This document shows, piece after piece, positions 1-11,742 of a stretch of DNA of 64,000 bases. A program made the position numbers and the translations under genes. Under the pieces are notes generated by a model. It saw nothing but the letters and a program-made list of their open reading frames with translations, did no database searches and had not been told where the DNA came from. Origin of the DNA: Bacillota bacterium. Its GTDB lineage: Bacteria > Bacillota > Negativicutes > Sporomusales > CTSoil-080. Where the stretch lies: NCBI GenBank assembly GCA_017889635.1, contig JAGGAC010000003.1:62001-126000 (forward strand). Reading direction: 5' to 3'. Position 1 is the first letter of the stretch; each line of letters begins with the position of its first letter.

Positions 1-810
1 ATGGTGACACATTATAAGGTACTTTTGGCTCTCCTGATTATTGGACATGTATTAGTTGATTTTGTTTTGCAAGGGGAGTGCATGTCCCGCGAAAAGGGAG
101 TTCGAAAAATAGTCCTATTGAAGCATATTTTGCAGCTATTTTTAGTCAGTGGTGTATTAGCATGGCCTTATTTCGGTCAAAAATTAGATTTGTGGGGAAT
201 GCTGTTAGCTTTAACGCTTTTTCACGGGTGCCTTGATCGCGTAAAGACCTGGTATGAAAGTAATAATACTAACCGTCAGTTAGAAGCATTCATAGTTGAT
301 CAGTTTATACATATTGCATCAATTATTGTTTGTTTTATTCCTTTAATAAAAGATATACAGCCAACTGCTTCGGCCTTAGTTGTTTGGGAGTTTTTAGCTG
401 GTTCGTACCCCGCATTGCGGGATATTACAAGTGATAAAGCTTATGTTTTTATCGTTGCCGCTGCTATCTATATATTTAATGTAAAAGGGGCAACTGTTGT
501 TACTCGGCTTGTTCTGAAAAAGTATGATTTTCGCAGAATTGACAATTTGGCGAAAGACGAATGTATTGCTAAAACAGAAAGTAACGGCATCAGAAACCCA
601 GGAGAAGCGATTGGGAATCTGGAGCGTATTTTAGTTTTGACGCTACTTTTAGAAAAAAACTATGCTACGATAGGTTTGGTGATTGCAGCGAAGACAATAG
701 CAAGATATAAAAAACTTGAAGAAAAGGATTTTGCGGAATATTTTCTTGTTGGAACATTGATAAGTATTTTGATAGCAGTACTTTCCGGTGTTACGATATC
801 GGCGTTGTGA
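1..810 (+). CDS. DUF3307-type integral membrane protein
   Basis: A 269-residue polytopic membrane protein. The N-terminus carries a membrane segment with a His and an Asp embedded in it (H16 and D20, pattern HxxxDF.LQ), which is the hallmark of the DUF3307 family. A second conserved-looking block with H and D (LFHGCLDRVK) lies near residue 80. Hydrophobic stretches are near residues 5-22, 45-62, 95-115, 150-165, 210-230 and 245-268. The function of the family is not established. The ATG is the first base of the window, so no ribosome site can be inspected and the true start could lie upstream. A terminator follows directly. Confidence 0.7.
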   Translation: MVTHYKVLLALLIIGHVLVDFVLQGECMSREKGVRKIVLLKHILQLFLVSGVLAWPYFGQKLDLWGMLLALTLFHGCLDRVKTWYESNNTNRQLEAFIVDQFIHIASIIVCFIPLIKDIQPTASALVVWEFLAGSYPALRDITSDKAYVFIVAAAIYIFNVKGATVVTRLVLKKYDFRRIDNLAKDECIAKTESNGIRNPGEAIGNLERILVLTLLLEKNYATIGLVIAAKTIARYKKLEEKDFAEYFLVGTLISILIAVLSGVTISAL

Positions 811-844
811 AAAAAAGGAACATGTTAGAGCGTAATTACTTTGG

Positions 845-869
845 ACCGCATCAGCGGTTTTTTTTTTTT
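845..869 (+). terminator. Rho-independent terminator after the DUF3307 gene
   Basis: A short stem (ACCGC / GCGGT, loop ATCA) is followed by eleven T. It ends the first gene and lies inside the open frame that extends upstream of the next gene. That supports a start for the next gene downstream of it. Confidence 0.7.
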
Positions 870-905
870 ATCCATGGAAATACTACTGTAGTGGGAGGAA
901 TGCCT

Positions 906-1205
906 ATGGAGCAGGAGGCCAAACAGGCTGAGTTTATTACTGTTCAGATGGAAAAACTAGTCCGGCATTTGGAGTCGCTCAGAATTGCCGATTATATGGA
1001 ACTGTTACAGCGACCAAGCAGGCTTATTTTTGTAAACCTGGTTGCCGGTATTGCCAGGGGGCTTGGTATTGCCCTTGGAGCTACTTTGGTTTTTGCTTTG
1101 GTTATAGAGCTTTTACGGCGACTTATTTTATTAAACATTCCCGGGATTGGAGCATTTATTGCCGAGGTTATACGGATTGTGGAAGCGAGAAACGGAAGTT
1201 TTTAA
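906..1205 (+). CDS. Small DUF5665-like membrane protein
   Basis: A 99-residue protein with a charged N-terminal half and a C-terminal half rich in hydrophobic residues (about residues 45-75), resembling the DUF5665 family of Firmicutes. Function unknown. The frame stays open upstream to 807, but that part runs through a terminator. The ATG at 906 has GGAGG seven bases ahead and is preferred over the ATG at 900. The nitroreductase gene follows after 13 bases, with its ribosome site overlapping this gene's stop, so the two are probably co-transcribed. Confidence 0.6.
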   Translation: MEQEAKQAEFITVQMEKLVRHLESLRIADYMELLQRPSRLIFVNLVAGIARGLGIALGATLVFALVIELLRRLILLNIPGIGAFIAEVIRIVEARNGSF

Positions 1206-1218
1206 GGAGGATTTAAAA

Positions 1219-1746
1219 ATGACTAAGGATGTATTTGACGCTATGCGGGAAGTTCATAGTGTCAGAAGCTTTAAAAATGAACAAGTTCCGGAACCGACTT
1301 TGACCAGGATTATGGAGGCCGCATGTTGGGCACCTAGCGCTGGAAATTTGCAGCCTTGGTATTTTTATGTGGTGACAAACGAGGAACTAAAGGGAAAAAT
1401 TGCAGACGTTTGCTTTGAACAGCAACAAGTTAGTGAGGCACCGACTATTGTGGTAGTATTGGCTGATCCTGCCAGATCAAACGAACGGTACGGCGAACGC
1501 GGCGCCCAACTATATTGTCTACAGGACACTGCAGCGGCTACTAATAATATACTACTGGCCGCTGATGGTTTGGGGCTTGACACTTGTTGGGTTGGTGCGT
1601 TCGATGAAGTTGCGGTGCAACGGTTGATTGAAGCGCCGCCACGGCTTAGGGCGGTAGCTATTGTATGTCTTGGCTATGGTAATGAAAGAGATAGGCATGT
1701 TAAAGAACGACTGAGAGTGGCTGAGGTTGTTAAGATAATTCACTAG
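1219..1746 (+). CDS. Nitroreductase-family FMN oxidoreductase
   Basis: A 175-residue flavoprotein of the nitroreductase family, reducing nitro compounds or quinone-like acceptors with NAD(P)H. Visible family marks are the N-terminal R-S (SVRSF, FMN phosphate contact), the APSAGNLQPW block near residue 35, and the C-terminal AIVCLGYG segment. The length is on the short side, typical of the compact Firmicute/Clostridial subgroup. The start is fixed by AAGGAGG just upstream of the ATG at 1219; the frame is open for 72 further bases upstream without a better site. Substrate cannot be read from sequence. Confidence 0.8.
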   Translation: MTKDVFDAMREVHSVRSFKNEQVPEPTLTRIMEAACWAPSAGNLQPWYFYVVTNEELKGKIADVCFEQQQVSEAPTIVVVLADPARSNERYGERGAQLYCLQDTAAATNNILLAADGLGLDTCWVGAFDEVAVQRLIEAPPRLRAVAIVCLGYGNERDRHVKERLRVAEVVKIIH

Positions 1747-1874
1747 CAAGCCGATAATACGAGAAGTTAAATGAATTTTTGTAATCCTGGAAGGAGTTTT
1801 GGCCATTAAGGTAAAATTTTAAATATAATAAGGTCGATTTTTGACCAAACGTAAGGAGACGGAGGTCGAATTTA

Positions 1875-2582
1875 TTGACCAAACTAACTGCAAAAACGAT
1901 ACTAGCAATTAAATTTGGCGTTTTGGCAGTGGCGACTTTAGTCTATTTTTATCTTCCAGGTTTACGGGAGTTTATTTTTACAAGTCTTAGTTATTTACAT
2001 AATCATAACTTTGAGCAGGTGCGATACTTTATTCTTGCTTACGGGGTGTGGGCGCCGCTAATCAGCATTGCTCTAATGGTAATTCAATCTTTGGTACCCT
2101 TTGTACCTGGAATGGCTGTTACGATCGCCAATGCATGGATTTTTGGTTGGCATTTGGGGGCGGTTTATTCCTGGATCGGAGCACTCTTAGGGGCGGTTTT
2201 GGATTTTGGTATTGCACGGTGGTATGGTCGGCCGGCGGTAGAAAGATTGGTTAATTGTACTTCGCTTGATAAAACCGATGCTTTTTTAGAACGACATGGT
2301 GTTTTTGCTGTATTCATAACTAGATTGATGCCGGTAGTTCCGTTTAAATTAATTAGCTATGGCGCTGGGCTTTCAATTATGTCTTTTTGGCAATATACTT
2401 GGGCTACTGCGGTCGGACAAACACCGGCAATAATTTTGTATTCGATTCTAGGACAATATATCACTACCAGCCTGCGATTGTTGGTTGCTATTACTACTTC
2501 ATTGATGTTATTAGCTGCTCTAGTATACTATTATCGTAAAGAAATTAAGCTATGGTTGTTTTTTCGTAAAAAGAGGGAGTAA
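1875..2582 (+). CDS. TVP38/TMEM64 (DedA-like, VTT domain) membrane protein
   Basis: A 235-residue integral membrane protein of the TVP38/TMEM64 family (SNARE-associated Golgi / VTT domain). Features include a long N-terminal membrane segment, a re-entrant glycine-rich region (ALLGAVLDFGIARWYGR, about residues 102-118) and the typical RLMPVVPFKLISYGAGLS block near residue 155, followed by two C-terminal membrane segments. Family members are implicated in lipid scrambling and membrane homeostasis; the exact role is unknown. Start is a TTG with GGAGGT eight bases upstream. It stands alone between a 128-base gap and the ferredoxin promoter. Confidence 0.8.
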   Translation: MTKLTAKTILAIKFGVLAVATLVYFYLPGLREFIFTSLSYLHNHNFEQVRYFILAYGVWAPLISIALMVIQSLVPFVPGMAVTIANAWIFGWHLGAVYSWIGALLGAVLDFGIARWYGRPAVERLVNCTSLDKTDAFLERHGVFAVFITRLMPVVPFKLISYGAGLSIMSFWQYTWATAVGQTPAIILYSILGQYITTSLRLLVAITTSLMLLAALVYYYRKEIKLWLFFRKKRE

Positions 2583-2606
2583 AGTATGTTTTTTTTTCCC
2601 AACGTT

Positions 2607-2615
2607 TGGTATAAT
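2607..2615 (+). promoter_or_regulatory. Extended -10 promoter of the ferredoxin gene
   Basis: TGGTATAAT is a perfect extended -10 element (TGn plus TATAAT at 2610-2615). No good -35 is visible, as expected for extended -10 promoters. Transcription would start near 2622, leaving a leader of about 25 bases with GGAGGTGA. Confidence 0.6.
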
Positions 2616-2647
2616 ACATTTTAGTAATGCGTGGAGGTGAGAAACTA

Positions 2648-2815
2648 ATGTATGTAATCAGCAGTGAATGTGTGAAATGCGGTGCTTGTGCTTCAGTATG
2701 TCCGGTAGGTGCTATTTCCGAAGGCGATGCTCAATACGTCATCAGTGAAGAGTGTATTGATTGTGGTTCTTGCGCAGAAACTTGTCCGGTAGGTGCTATC
2801 AGCGCTGGGCAATAA
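2648..2815 (+). CDS. Ferredoxin, 2[4Fe-4S]
   Basis: A 55-residue clostridial-type ferredoxin that carries electrons in the cytoplasm. It shows two CxxCxxCxxxCP motifs (C9-C12-C15-C19 and C38-C41-C44-C48), which bind two [4Fe-4S] clusters, in two near-repeat halves each ending CPVGAIS. Start chosen at the ATG at 2648 behind GGAGGTGA rather than the ATG at 2627, which lies upstream of the ribosome site. The gene is monocistronic, with its own promoter and terminator. Confidence 0.92.
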   Translation: MYVISSECVKCGACASVCPVGAISEGDAQYVISEECIDCGSCAETCPVGAISAGQ

Positions 2816-2828
2816 GCCATAGTGATGC

Positions 2829-2861
2829 GAAGCGTAGCTTATGCTACGCTTCTTTACGTTT
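2829..2861 (+). terminator. Terminator of the ferredoxin gene
   Basis: A perfect 10-bp stem (GAAGCGTAGC / GCTACGCTTC) with loop TTAT, followed by a T-rich tail interrupted by ACG. Confidence 0.75.
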
Positions 2862-2961
2862 GGCTATAAATTGGATAATATATATATATATATTAAATAT
2901 TAACCGTGAAGCAGAATTGGTGTTGTGCCGGGCTGGTTGATCGGATAGGGGAGAAGTGTTT

Positions 2962-3407
2962 GTGCCTATAATATTAGCAGTAGTGGTAGTTATTCTTGAT
3001 CAGGCAGCAAAATATTTTGTTCAGTCGAACATGCTTATTGGGATGAGTATTCCTGTCATTAATAACATATTTCATCTTACCTACATTTTAAATCCTGGAG
3101 CAGCGTTTGGCATTTTTGAACACCAAACGCTAGTTTTCATTATTATTGCGGTGGGATTATTTATTGCTGCTATATACTATTATCCACGTATACCTGCTGG
3201 ATACCGACTGCTTCGCGTTGGTGTAGGTTTGCTTATGGGTGGAGCCGCAGGTAACTTAATTGATCGAATAAAAACCGGATTTGTGGTGGATTATCTTGAC
3301 TTTCGTGTGTGGCCTGTGTTTAATATTGCTGATATCGCCATAGTAGCGGGAGTTAGTTTAATTATATATATATTGTTGTATAAGCCAGATAAAAGGGATG
3401 AACAGTT

Positions 3408-3411
<4 letters not shown>
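2962..3411 (+). CDS. lspA: Lipoprotein signal peptidase (signal peptidase II)
   Basis: A 149-residue polytopic membrane aspartic protease that removes signal peptides from diacylglyceryl-modified prolipoproteins. Four hydrophobic segments are visible, with the family signatures NPGAAFG, GNLIDR (catalytic D101) and FNIADIAI (catalytic D124). GTG at 2962 is preferred over the GTG at 2956 because AGGGGAG sits eight bases from the former but only two from the latter. It overlaps rluD by four bases (GTGA). It would serve lipoproteins such as the ApbE homologue further along the window. Confidence 0.9.
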
Positions 3412-4921
<1,510 letters not shown>

Positions 4922-4923
<2 letters not shown>

Positions 4924-6679
4924 ATTTATCCAGTAAAGTTTGAACTAGTTCCTTGGTTGGAGTTACATAAATAGTTTTTTGGTGATCGTAAATTACAAAC
5001 CCAGGTTTTGCGCCTGCCGGCTTTTTTACATAGCGACGTCGGGTGCAGTCCACTGGTACATTGGATGATTGACGTGCCTTGCTGAAATAAGCGGCAAGCG
5101 TTGCGGCTAGAGTGAGATTGGCTGGTGAAGGGTCTGCATTGTCTGAACGTAAAATGACGTGAGAACCAGGAATGTCTTTGGTATGAAACCATAGATCGTT
5201 AGAGCGAGCTTGTTTAAAAGTAACCAGATCGTTCTGACGATTGTTTTTACCGATTAATATTGATAAGCCGTCAGGAGTAGTTGCTGATAGTGGGGCACCT
5301 AACGGAGCAGGACGACGTTTGCCAGTTATCTTGATATATCCCGCTTCGGCTAATTCCAGACGAATTTCGTTGATTTCTGCTAAACTGACGGCATGATCGA
5401 GGGCGACCAGAATACTGTCAAGGTAATTAATTTCGCTCTGACATTCTTGAATCTGGATGGTTAAGGAGTGTTGGGCGCGTTTGAGTTTGTTGTATTTTGT
5501 GTAATAATGCTGGGCATTTTGGAGGGGGGTTAGTTTGGGATCAAGGGGAATGGTTGTTCGTGCAATTTCGGGATCGGTGGCATAAAGATCAGGTAATATA
5601 ACTTCTGGTGTTTTCGGTTCGACAACGTAAAGATGGGCCATAAGAATATCGGCATTGCGGCGAAAGCTATCTGCTTCTTCGGCATCGATAAGTTCTTGGG
5701 ATAAGGTGCCATCTTTCCGCTTTAAACGCGAGATTTCTCCGGATACTAATTTAATAAGCAACGTTTTTTCAGGATTATCCTGGCGACCTTTAAAACTAGC
5801 CGCGAATTCTATTAATTCGCTCATTGTGGAAAAATGACGTGATTGTCCACTTAGATGTTCCAAGGAAAATGCTGCCAGGCCTTGAATACGGCTGCCATCT
5901 TCAGCTACTACGATTGTGGGTTGAGTTTCACCTCGCTTAAAAGGGATAATGATTTTTGCAATAGCTTCTTCCAATACAGTGAGATCCGCTATATCTAAAA
6001 CTTTAATAGAAATGTCTGGCGGTAGGCCGGAGCGCCAGACTACTTCATGGGCAGTTACGGGACCTATTCCAACTGTGAGTTGAACAATAGCTTTACTAAG
6101 GGTGATGTCTGCTGGCGATTCTTTAAGCAATGTGCTTAAAATCTTAGCTGCTGACTCTGTGGCAAATAGGTTAACCCCAGATTGAGGCGGCGGAGGTAGA
6201 AATTGCCGGCCTGGCAGCACTTGGCGAAATCGACTCATGCCAGGACCTACGCGTCTGATTGCATCAGTAATTACTCCATCTTGGGTTAGAATGATGTTAC
6301 TATGTTTGCCCATTAGTTCGATTATGAGTTCTTTTGTGACGATAAGGCCATGTTCCGCGCGTACGTCAATGTAAATCGATACAGTCCTGTCAAGGTTATG
6401 TTGGCATATTCTAGCAATGCGGCCGTCCTCTAAGTGTTTTCTTAGCAGCATGGCAAATACCGGTGGCACAGGCGGATTTTCCGGGACTGCTTGAGCCAAA
6501 TGGAGACGGGGGTTTTCTGGGTTGGCGGAGATAAGGAGGGGACGAGTTATGCCAGGTTGGCGAAGCCAGATTATGATCGTGTATTTATCGGGTTGAAAGA
6601 TTTTATCGACACGTCCACCGGTTAGGGTGCTGTCAAGCTCGTTAACCAGCGGCGCTAGAGATAGTCCATCTAGGTTCAT
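4922..6679 (-). CDS. rqcH: RqcH / NFACT ribosome-associated quality control protein
   Basis: A 585-residue protein of the NFACT family (Rqc2/RqcH; older name fibronectin-binding protein FbpA). In Bacillota it binds stalled 50S subunits and recruits tRNA-Ala to add alanine tails that mark nascent chains for degradation. Seen in order: NFACT-N domain with the D97-R98 pair known to be needed for tailing, a helical and coiled-coil middle (about 270-440), and the NFACT-R domain with NDLWFHTKDIPGSHVILR near residue 500. AGGAGG lies just ahead of the ATG. It is transcribed divergently from the ATPase gene and converges on pyrR. Confidence 0.9.
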
Positions 6680-6751
6680 TATAGCCTCCTAGGCAATTTT
6701 TGCCATCAGTATACCACTTCCCGGCACGTCTGGTCAAATGAGGTCTAATTG

Positions 6752-9441
6752 ATGGCAGCCAGGAATAACATGGATAACGAGAACATGTTAGCGAGGTGGT
6801 CCAAGGTGGAAAAGTGGTATGCTCGAACGGTGGAAGAAACGTTGAATTTTTGGCGTACAGATGAACATGAAGGATTAAGCTCAAGTGACGTAAAGGAGCG
6901 ATTGGACAGGTTTGGTTATAACGAAATGATCGGGAAAACAGAAGTCGCTTGGTGGAAGCGGCTTTTGGCACAATTTCAGGATTTTATGGTTGTTGTTTTA
7001 CTTGTTGCTACTTTGATTTCTGGATTACTGGGCGAGTACGCCGATGCGGTGACAATATTGGCGATAGTGCTTGTAAACGCAATATTGGGATTTTTTCAGG
7101 AATATCGTGCTGAGCGATCTATGGAAGCACTTTGCAAACTGACTGCACCAAGTGCCAGAGTAGTAAGGAATGGAGTTGCGCAGCATATACCTGCGCGGGA
7201 ACTAGTACCAGGTGATGTGCTTATGTTGGAGGCTGGTGATATTATTGCAGCTGATGGTAGGCTTATTACAGCTGTTAATCTGGAAACTGAGGAGTCGGCT
7301 CTTACTGGGGAGTCATTACCGGTAAGAAAATTGGCGGAAAAAATATATTCAGAAGATATTACTCTTGGTGATCGGAAAAATATGGTTTATGCCGGAACGA
7401 TTATTACTAGAGGGCGAGGGAAGGCCACAATTTGTGGTACTGGTATGGAGACTGAAGTGGGACGGATTTACGGCATGATTCAAGCAGTCCGCCATGAAGA
7501 TACACCGTTGCAGCGAAGGTTGGACGTTCTTGGCAAGTGGCTGGTCTGGGGGTGTTTAGCGATCTGTCTCATTGTTGTGTTTACTGGCGTAGCAAAGGGT
7601 GAACCGATATTTTTAATGTGTATGGCAGGAATAAGTTTAGCTGTAGCAGCTATTCCAGAAGGTTTGCCAGCTATTGTTACTATAGCCTTAGCTTTAGGCG
7701 TTCAACGGATGATAAAAGAGAACGCCATTGTACGCAAATTGCCAGCTGTTGAAACGTTAGGTTGCACTACGGTTATTTGTTCTGATAAAACAGGCACTTT
7801 GACTCAAAACGAAATGACGGTACGAAAAATATATACTAATAATGATTTTTATGATGTAAGCGGTGTTGGTTACGAATTAAAAGGTGAAATTTCCCTAAAT
7901 AAGAAGGATTTTGATAACAAAAGAGATAAATCTCTAATAAGATGCCTTGAAATCGCCAGCTTGTGTAATAACAGCGTGTTAAAACATAACAATGTTGGTA
8001 TTACCGGGATTTGGCGCAAGAAAGCCAACCGGGTCTGGTCGGTAGAGGGTGATCCTACTGAAGGTGCCCTGGTTGTAGCTGCTGGAAAGGCCGGTATTTG
8101 GCGGGAAGATATTGAAAAAACTCGACGTCGCTTAACAGAAATCCCATTTGAGGCTCAACGGCGGCGTATGTCGGTGGTTTATGAGGATAATGGCAGTAAG
8201 GCTACGCTATATACTAAGGGTGCACCAGATACTATCTTAGAGTTGTGCCGCTATTATTATGACGGTACAAGGGAAATGCCGCTGACGCCAGGGATAATCG
8301 AACGTATTAACTTAGCTAATGATCGGCTTACTCAAGATGCTCTCAGGGTGTTGGCAATGGCTTATCGCCGTCTTGAACCGGCAGAGATGGCCAATATTAA
8401 TGAAAGTTGTGAACACGAACTGGTTTTTAATGGTCTGGTAGGAATGATCGATCCACCGCGCCAAGAAGCTCGGCAGGCGATTGTTATTTGCCGACAGGCC
8501 GGAATCAAAACGATAATGATTACTGGCGATCATCGCAACACAGCCATAGCTATTGCTTCCGAGCTTAGGCTATTCAATGCTGACATAGATAAGGCGTTAA
8601 CCGGCTCGGAACTGGACGCGTTAAGCGACAAGGATCTGGCGGCTGCGGTTGATCAAGTAAGCGTTTATGCCAGAGTATCGCCAGCTCATAAGCTTAGAAT
8701 TGTAAAGGCGCTAAAAGGAAAAGGCCATATTGTAGCCATGACCGGCGACGGAGTGTGGCGGCGGTAGAAGTCGGACGTGGTATTTATGATAATATCCGCA
8801 AATTTATTAGATATCTATTGTCCGGCAATTTCGGTGAAGTGTTGACAATGTTTGTGGCATCTTTGGCAGGGTTGCCATTGCCGCTGTTACCAGTTCAGAT
8901 ACTTTGGGTTAATCTGGTTACTGATGGCTTCCCAGCAATGGCCTTAGGCGTTGATCCTCGGGAGCCGGAGGTTATGAACCGACCGCCACGGAATCCTGCG
9001 GAAAGCATATTTTCACGTGGACTTAGCAGAAAGATTATTTATAGGGGATTTCAAATCGGTTTAAGCACTGTACTGGTTTTTGCACTAGCTTATTACAGTA
9101 GGGGAGATTTGGCTGTTGCGAGGACGATGGCATTATCCACGCTTGTGTTTTGCCAGTTGTTTCATGTTTATGATTGCCGCTCAGAAACAAAGACTATTTT
9201 CGAAGTTGGCTTTTTGGGCAACAAGTATCTGGTTTTGGCTACGGTTTGTTCGGCCTTAATGCAGTTGGCGGTAATTTATGTACCGTTTTTGCGCAGTATC
9301 TTTGGCACCGCTCCACTTACGCCTTTTGATTGGCTGACAGTGCTTGTTGTTTCAGGCTGGACGGTTATACTTGGGGCAATTAGACATTTATTTATGCGGC
9401 CTGCGGTGCGCTCTGTTGGAACAGGGTATAATAGGTATTAG
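6752..9441 (+). pseudogene. Cation-transporting P-type ATPase (Ca2+ type), disrupted by internal deletion
   Basis: Reads as a P2-type (PMCA/SERCA-like) ATPase in two frames. The first part (6752-8767) has the N-terminal cation ATPase domain, membrane segments, TGES, PEGLPAIVTIALALG, the phosphorylation site DKTGT (D345) and the nucleotide domain. It stops right after MTGDGV with a tag at 8765. The second part (about 8755-9441) resumes in another frame with AAVEVGRGIYDNIRKF and the C-terminal membrane domain. The block that normally joins them, starting with NDAPAL and covering about 39 residues, is absent. By comparison with the family roughly 118 bases are missing, shifting frame. The Mg2+-binding ND pair is lost, so no active pump is expected. 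An assembly error is the main alternative. Start ATG 6752 has GAGGT seven bases ahead. Confidence 0.85.
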
Positions 9442-9507
9442 GTTATAATAGCTCAATTGCTGAAGCAATTAAGGTTTTAGCGGTGTCACAACAATGGAGG
9501 GATTAGA

Positions 9508-10347
9508 GTGCAGTTCAGTAAATGGCAGGGTTTAGGCAATGATTTTGTAATTGTTAACGGTTTTAAGGATAAGGTAACAGACTATCGGACTGCCGCTATC
9601 GAGGTTTGCGATCGTCACTTTGGGATAGGGGCTGATGGACTAGTATTTGTACTGCCGTCAGAAACGGCGGATTTTAAGATGCGGATTTTTAATTCTGACG
9701 GCAGTGAAGCGGAAATGTGCGGCAATGTTACACGGTGTGTGGCGCGCTACGTTTATGAAAACGGTTTGACTGATAAAACTAAGATTACGTTGGAAACACT
9801 GGCTGGTCCAATACGGCCTGAGCTAATATTTGACGAAGGACGGGTAACTGATGTACGGGTGGATATGGGGCTTCCACGTCTAAAGCGTGCCGACATTCCG
9901 ATGACCGGAAATGGCGATCTCGAAGCTATCAATGAGCCGGTTATAGTTGATGGGCATACATACTATGGCACAGCGGTATCGATGGGCAATCCTCATTTTG
10001 TAATTTTTGTCGATGACATTAACGCTGTGGATTTGCCGCTTGTTGGTCCGAAACTCGAGACTTTCCCAGCTTTTCCTCGAAAAACCAATGTTGAGTTTGT
10101 ACAAGTGATTACAGATAAAGAGCTTAAGATGAGAGTTTGGGAACGCGGCGCAGGGATAACACTGGCCTGTGGTACTGGGGCATGTGCAACTCTTACTGCT
10201 GCGGTTTTAAATGGAAAGACTGGCCGAAAGGCCACCGTTCACTTGGATGGCGGTGATCTTTCTATTGAATGGTCAACAGATGATCATATTTATATGTCAG
10301 GTCCAGCGACTGAGGTTTTCCGGGGCGAATATTTGCTAAAACTATAA
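9508..10347 (+). CDS. dapF: Diaminopimelate epimerase
   Basis: A 279-residue PLP-independent racemase that interconverts LL- and meso-diaminopimelate for peptidoglycan and lysine. The two catalytic cysteines are visible: C71 in EMCGNVTRC and C221 in LACGTGAC, with the duplicated-fold halves around them. GTG start with GGAGG seven bases upstream. Followed 36 bases later by dapL, whose product supplies the LL-isomer, so the two form a pathway operon. Confidence 0.95.
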   Translation: MQFSKWQGLGNDFVIVNGFKDKVTDYRTAAIEVCDRHFGIGADGLVFVLPSETADFKMRIFNSDGSEAEMCGNVTRCVARYVYENGLTDKTKITLETLAGPIRPELIFDEGRVTDVRVDMGLPRLKRADIPMTGNGDLEAINEPVIVDGHTYYGTAVSMGNPHFVIFVDDINAVDLPLVGPKLETFPAFPRKTNVEFVQVITDKELKMRVWERGAGITLACGTGACATLTAAVLNGKTGRKATVHLDGGDLSIEWSTDDHIYMSGPATEVFRGEYLLKL

Positions 10348-10383
10348 TTGACATAAATTATTTAGTTTGAAGGGAGTTATATT

Positions 10384-11619
10384 ATGGCACTAATCAATGA
10401 GAATTATTTAAAGCTTCCAGGAAGTTATCTCTTTACTGAAATAGCTAGGAGAGTAACCGCGTATAAGGAACAAAATAAAACGGCAAATATTATTAGACTT
10501 GGAATTGGCGATGTGACAAGGCCTTTGCCAGCAGCTGTTATCGAGGCTATGCATAAAGCGGTAGATGAAATGGCTCAGGCTGAAACTTTTCGGGGCTACG
10601 GTCCAGAACAAGGTTACGAGTTTCTGATCAAGGCTATAATTGAGAAAGACTATGCTCCGCGCGGCATAATATTGAATGAAGATGAAGTTTTTATCAGTGA
10701 CGGTTCAAAAAGCGATGTCGGTAACATTCAAGAGATTTTTGGCTGCGATAATACGGTGGCGATTACTGATCCTGTGTACCCAGTCTATCTCGATACTAAT
10801 GTAATGGCTGGGCGTTCTGGGGAACTGGGCGCTGATGGCAAGTTTCCCGGAATTGTTTATTTACCATGTACTGCTGAAAATGACTTTAAACCAGCATTGC
10901 CAGAAACAAAGGTTGACCTTATTTACTTATGTTGTCCGAATAACCCAACTGGTACGGCGCTTCCAAAAGCCGAATTAAAGAAATGGGTTGATTATGCCAA
11001 AAAGAATGGTTCGGTTATTTTGTTTGATGCCGCTTATGAGGCATATATCCGTGAACCGGAAATACCGCACAGCATTTATGAAGTTGAGGGAGCTAAGGAC
11101 GTTGCTATTGAATTTAGATCTTTTTCCAAGCTTGCCGGTTTTACGGGTACGCGTTGCGCTTATACTGTTGTCCCTAAGTCAGTTATGGCTATAACTAAAG
11201 GCGGTAAGAGCTATCCGTTGAATCAATTGTGGAACAGGCGCCAAAATACCAAGTTTAATGGCGCTCCATACATCATCCAGCGGGGTGCGGAAGCTGTGTA
11301 TTCAGCTGCCGGTAAAGAGCAGGTTAATGCTTTGGTAGAGTATTATATGACTAACGCTAAAATTATCCGTGAGGGTTTAGCGAGCATCGGTCTTGAGGTA
11401 TATGGCGGAGTTAATGCGCCATATATCTGGCTGAAGACTCCCAATAACATGGATTCATGGGCCTTCTTTGATAAACTTTTAACCGAAGTTAATATTGTAG
11501 GTACGCCTGGAACAGGTTTTGGACCATCGGGAGCTGGGTACTTCCGGTTGACTGCTTTTGGTAACAGGGAAAATACTGAAGAAGCTATTACTAGAATCAA
11601 GACGAAACTTAGTTTGTAA
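10384..11619 (+). CDS. dapL: LL-diaminopimelate aminotransferase
   Basis: A 411-residue PLP-dependent class I/II aminotransferase converting tetrahydrodipicolinate directly to LL-diaminopimelate, bypassing the succinyl/acetyl steps. The Schiff-base lysine is K249 in [12 protein letters not shown]. The block [10 protein letters not shown] and the C-terminal [15 protein letters not shown] are typical of DapL. Length matches the family (about 410). Ribosome site AGGGAG precedes the ATG. Presence of dapL next to dapF indicates the aminotransferase variant of lysine synthesis. Confidence 0.95.
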   Translation: MALINENYLKLPGSYLFTEIARRVTAYKEQNKTANIIRLGIGDVTRPLPAAVIEAMHKAVDEMAQAETFRGYGPEQGYEFLIKAIIEKDYAPRGIILNEDEVFISDGSKSDVGNIQEIFGCDNTVAITDPVYPVYLDTNVMAGRSGELGADGKFPGIVYLPCTAENDFKPALPETKVDLIYLCCPNNPTGTALPKAELKKWVDYAKKNGSVILFDAAYEAYIREPEIPHSIYEVEGAKDVAIEFRSFSKLAGFTGTRCAYTVVPKSVMAITKGGKSYPLNQLWNRRQNTKFNGAPYIIQRGAEAVYSAAGKEQVNALVEYYMTNAKIIREGLASIGLEVYGGVNAPYIWLKTPNNMDSWAFFDKLLTEVNIVGTPGTGFGPSGAGYFRLTAFGNRENTEEAITRIKTKLSL

Positions 11620-11625
11620 GAATTA

Positions 11626-11668
11626 TTCAGAGGGGACCCAAGAACTTTTTTGGGACAACCCCTCTGAA
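11626..11668. repeat. Hairpin-forming inverted repeat after dapL
   Basis: A 10-bp inverted repeat (TTCAGAGGGG / CCCCTCTGAA) encloses a second small stem (CCCAA / TTGGG) around a T6 run. On the + strand it is followed by A, not T, so it is not a standard terminator. It could act as a processing or attenuation structure for the downstream gene. Confidence 0.5.
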
Positions 11669-11742
11669 AAAATACAAAACAATGGAAAATATTATCAGAA
11701 TTAGAATATACATACTCCTAGAGATTACTAGGGGGTGTTACA

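Noticed and set aside
8755-9441. The second half of the P-type ATPase as an independent gene
   Set aside because: Its GTG start lacks a ribosome site and it is the plain C-terminal part of the same enzyme, so it is treated as one broken gene.
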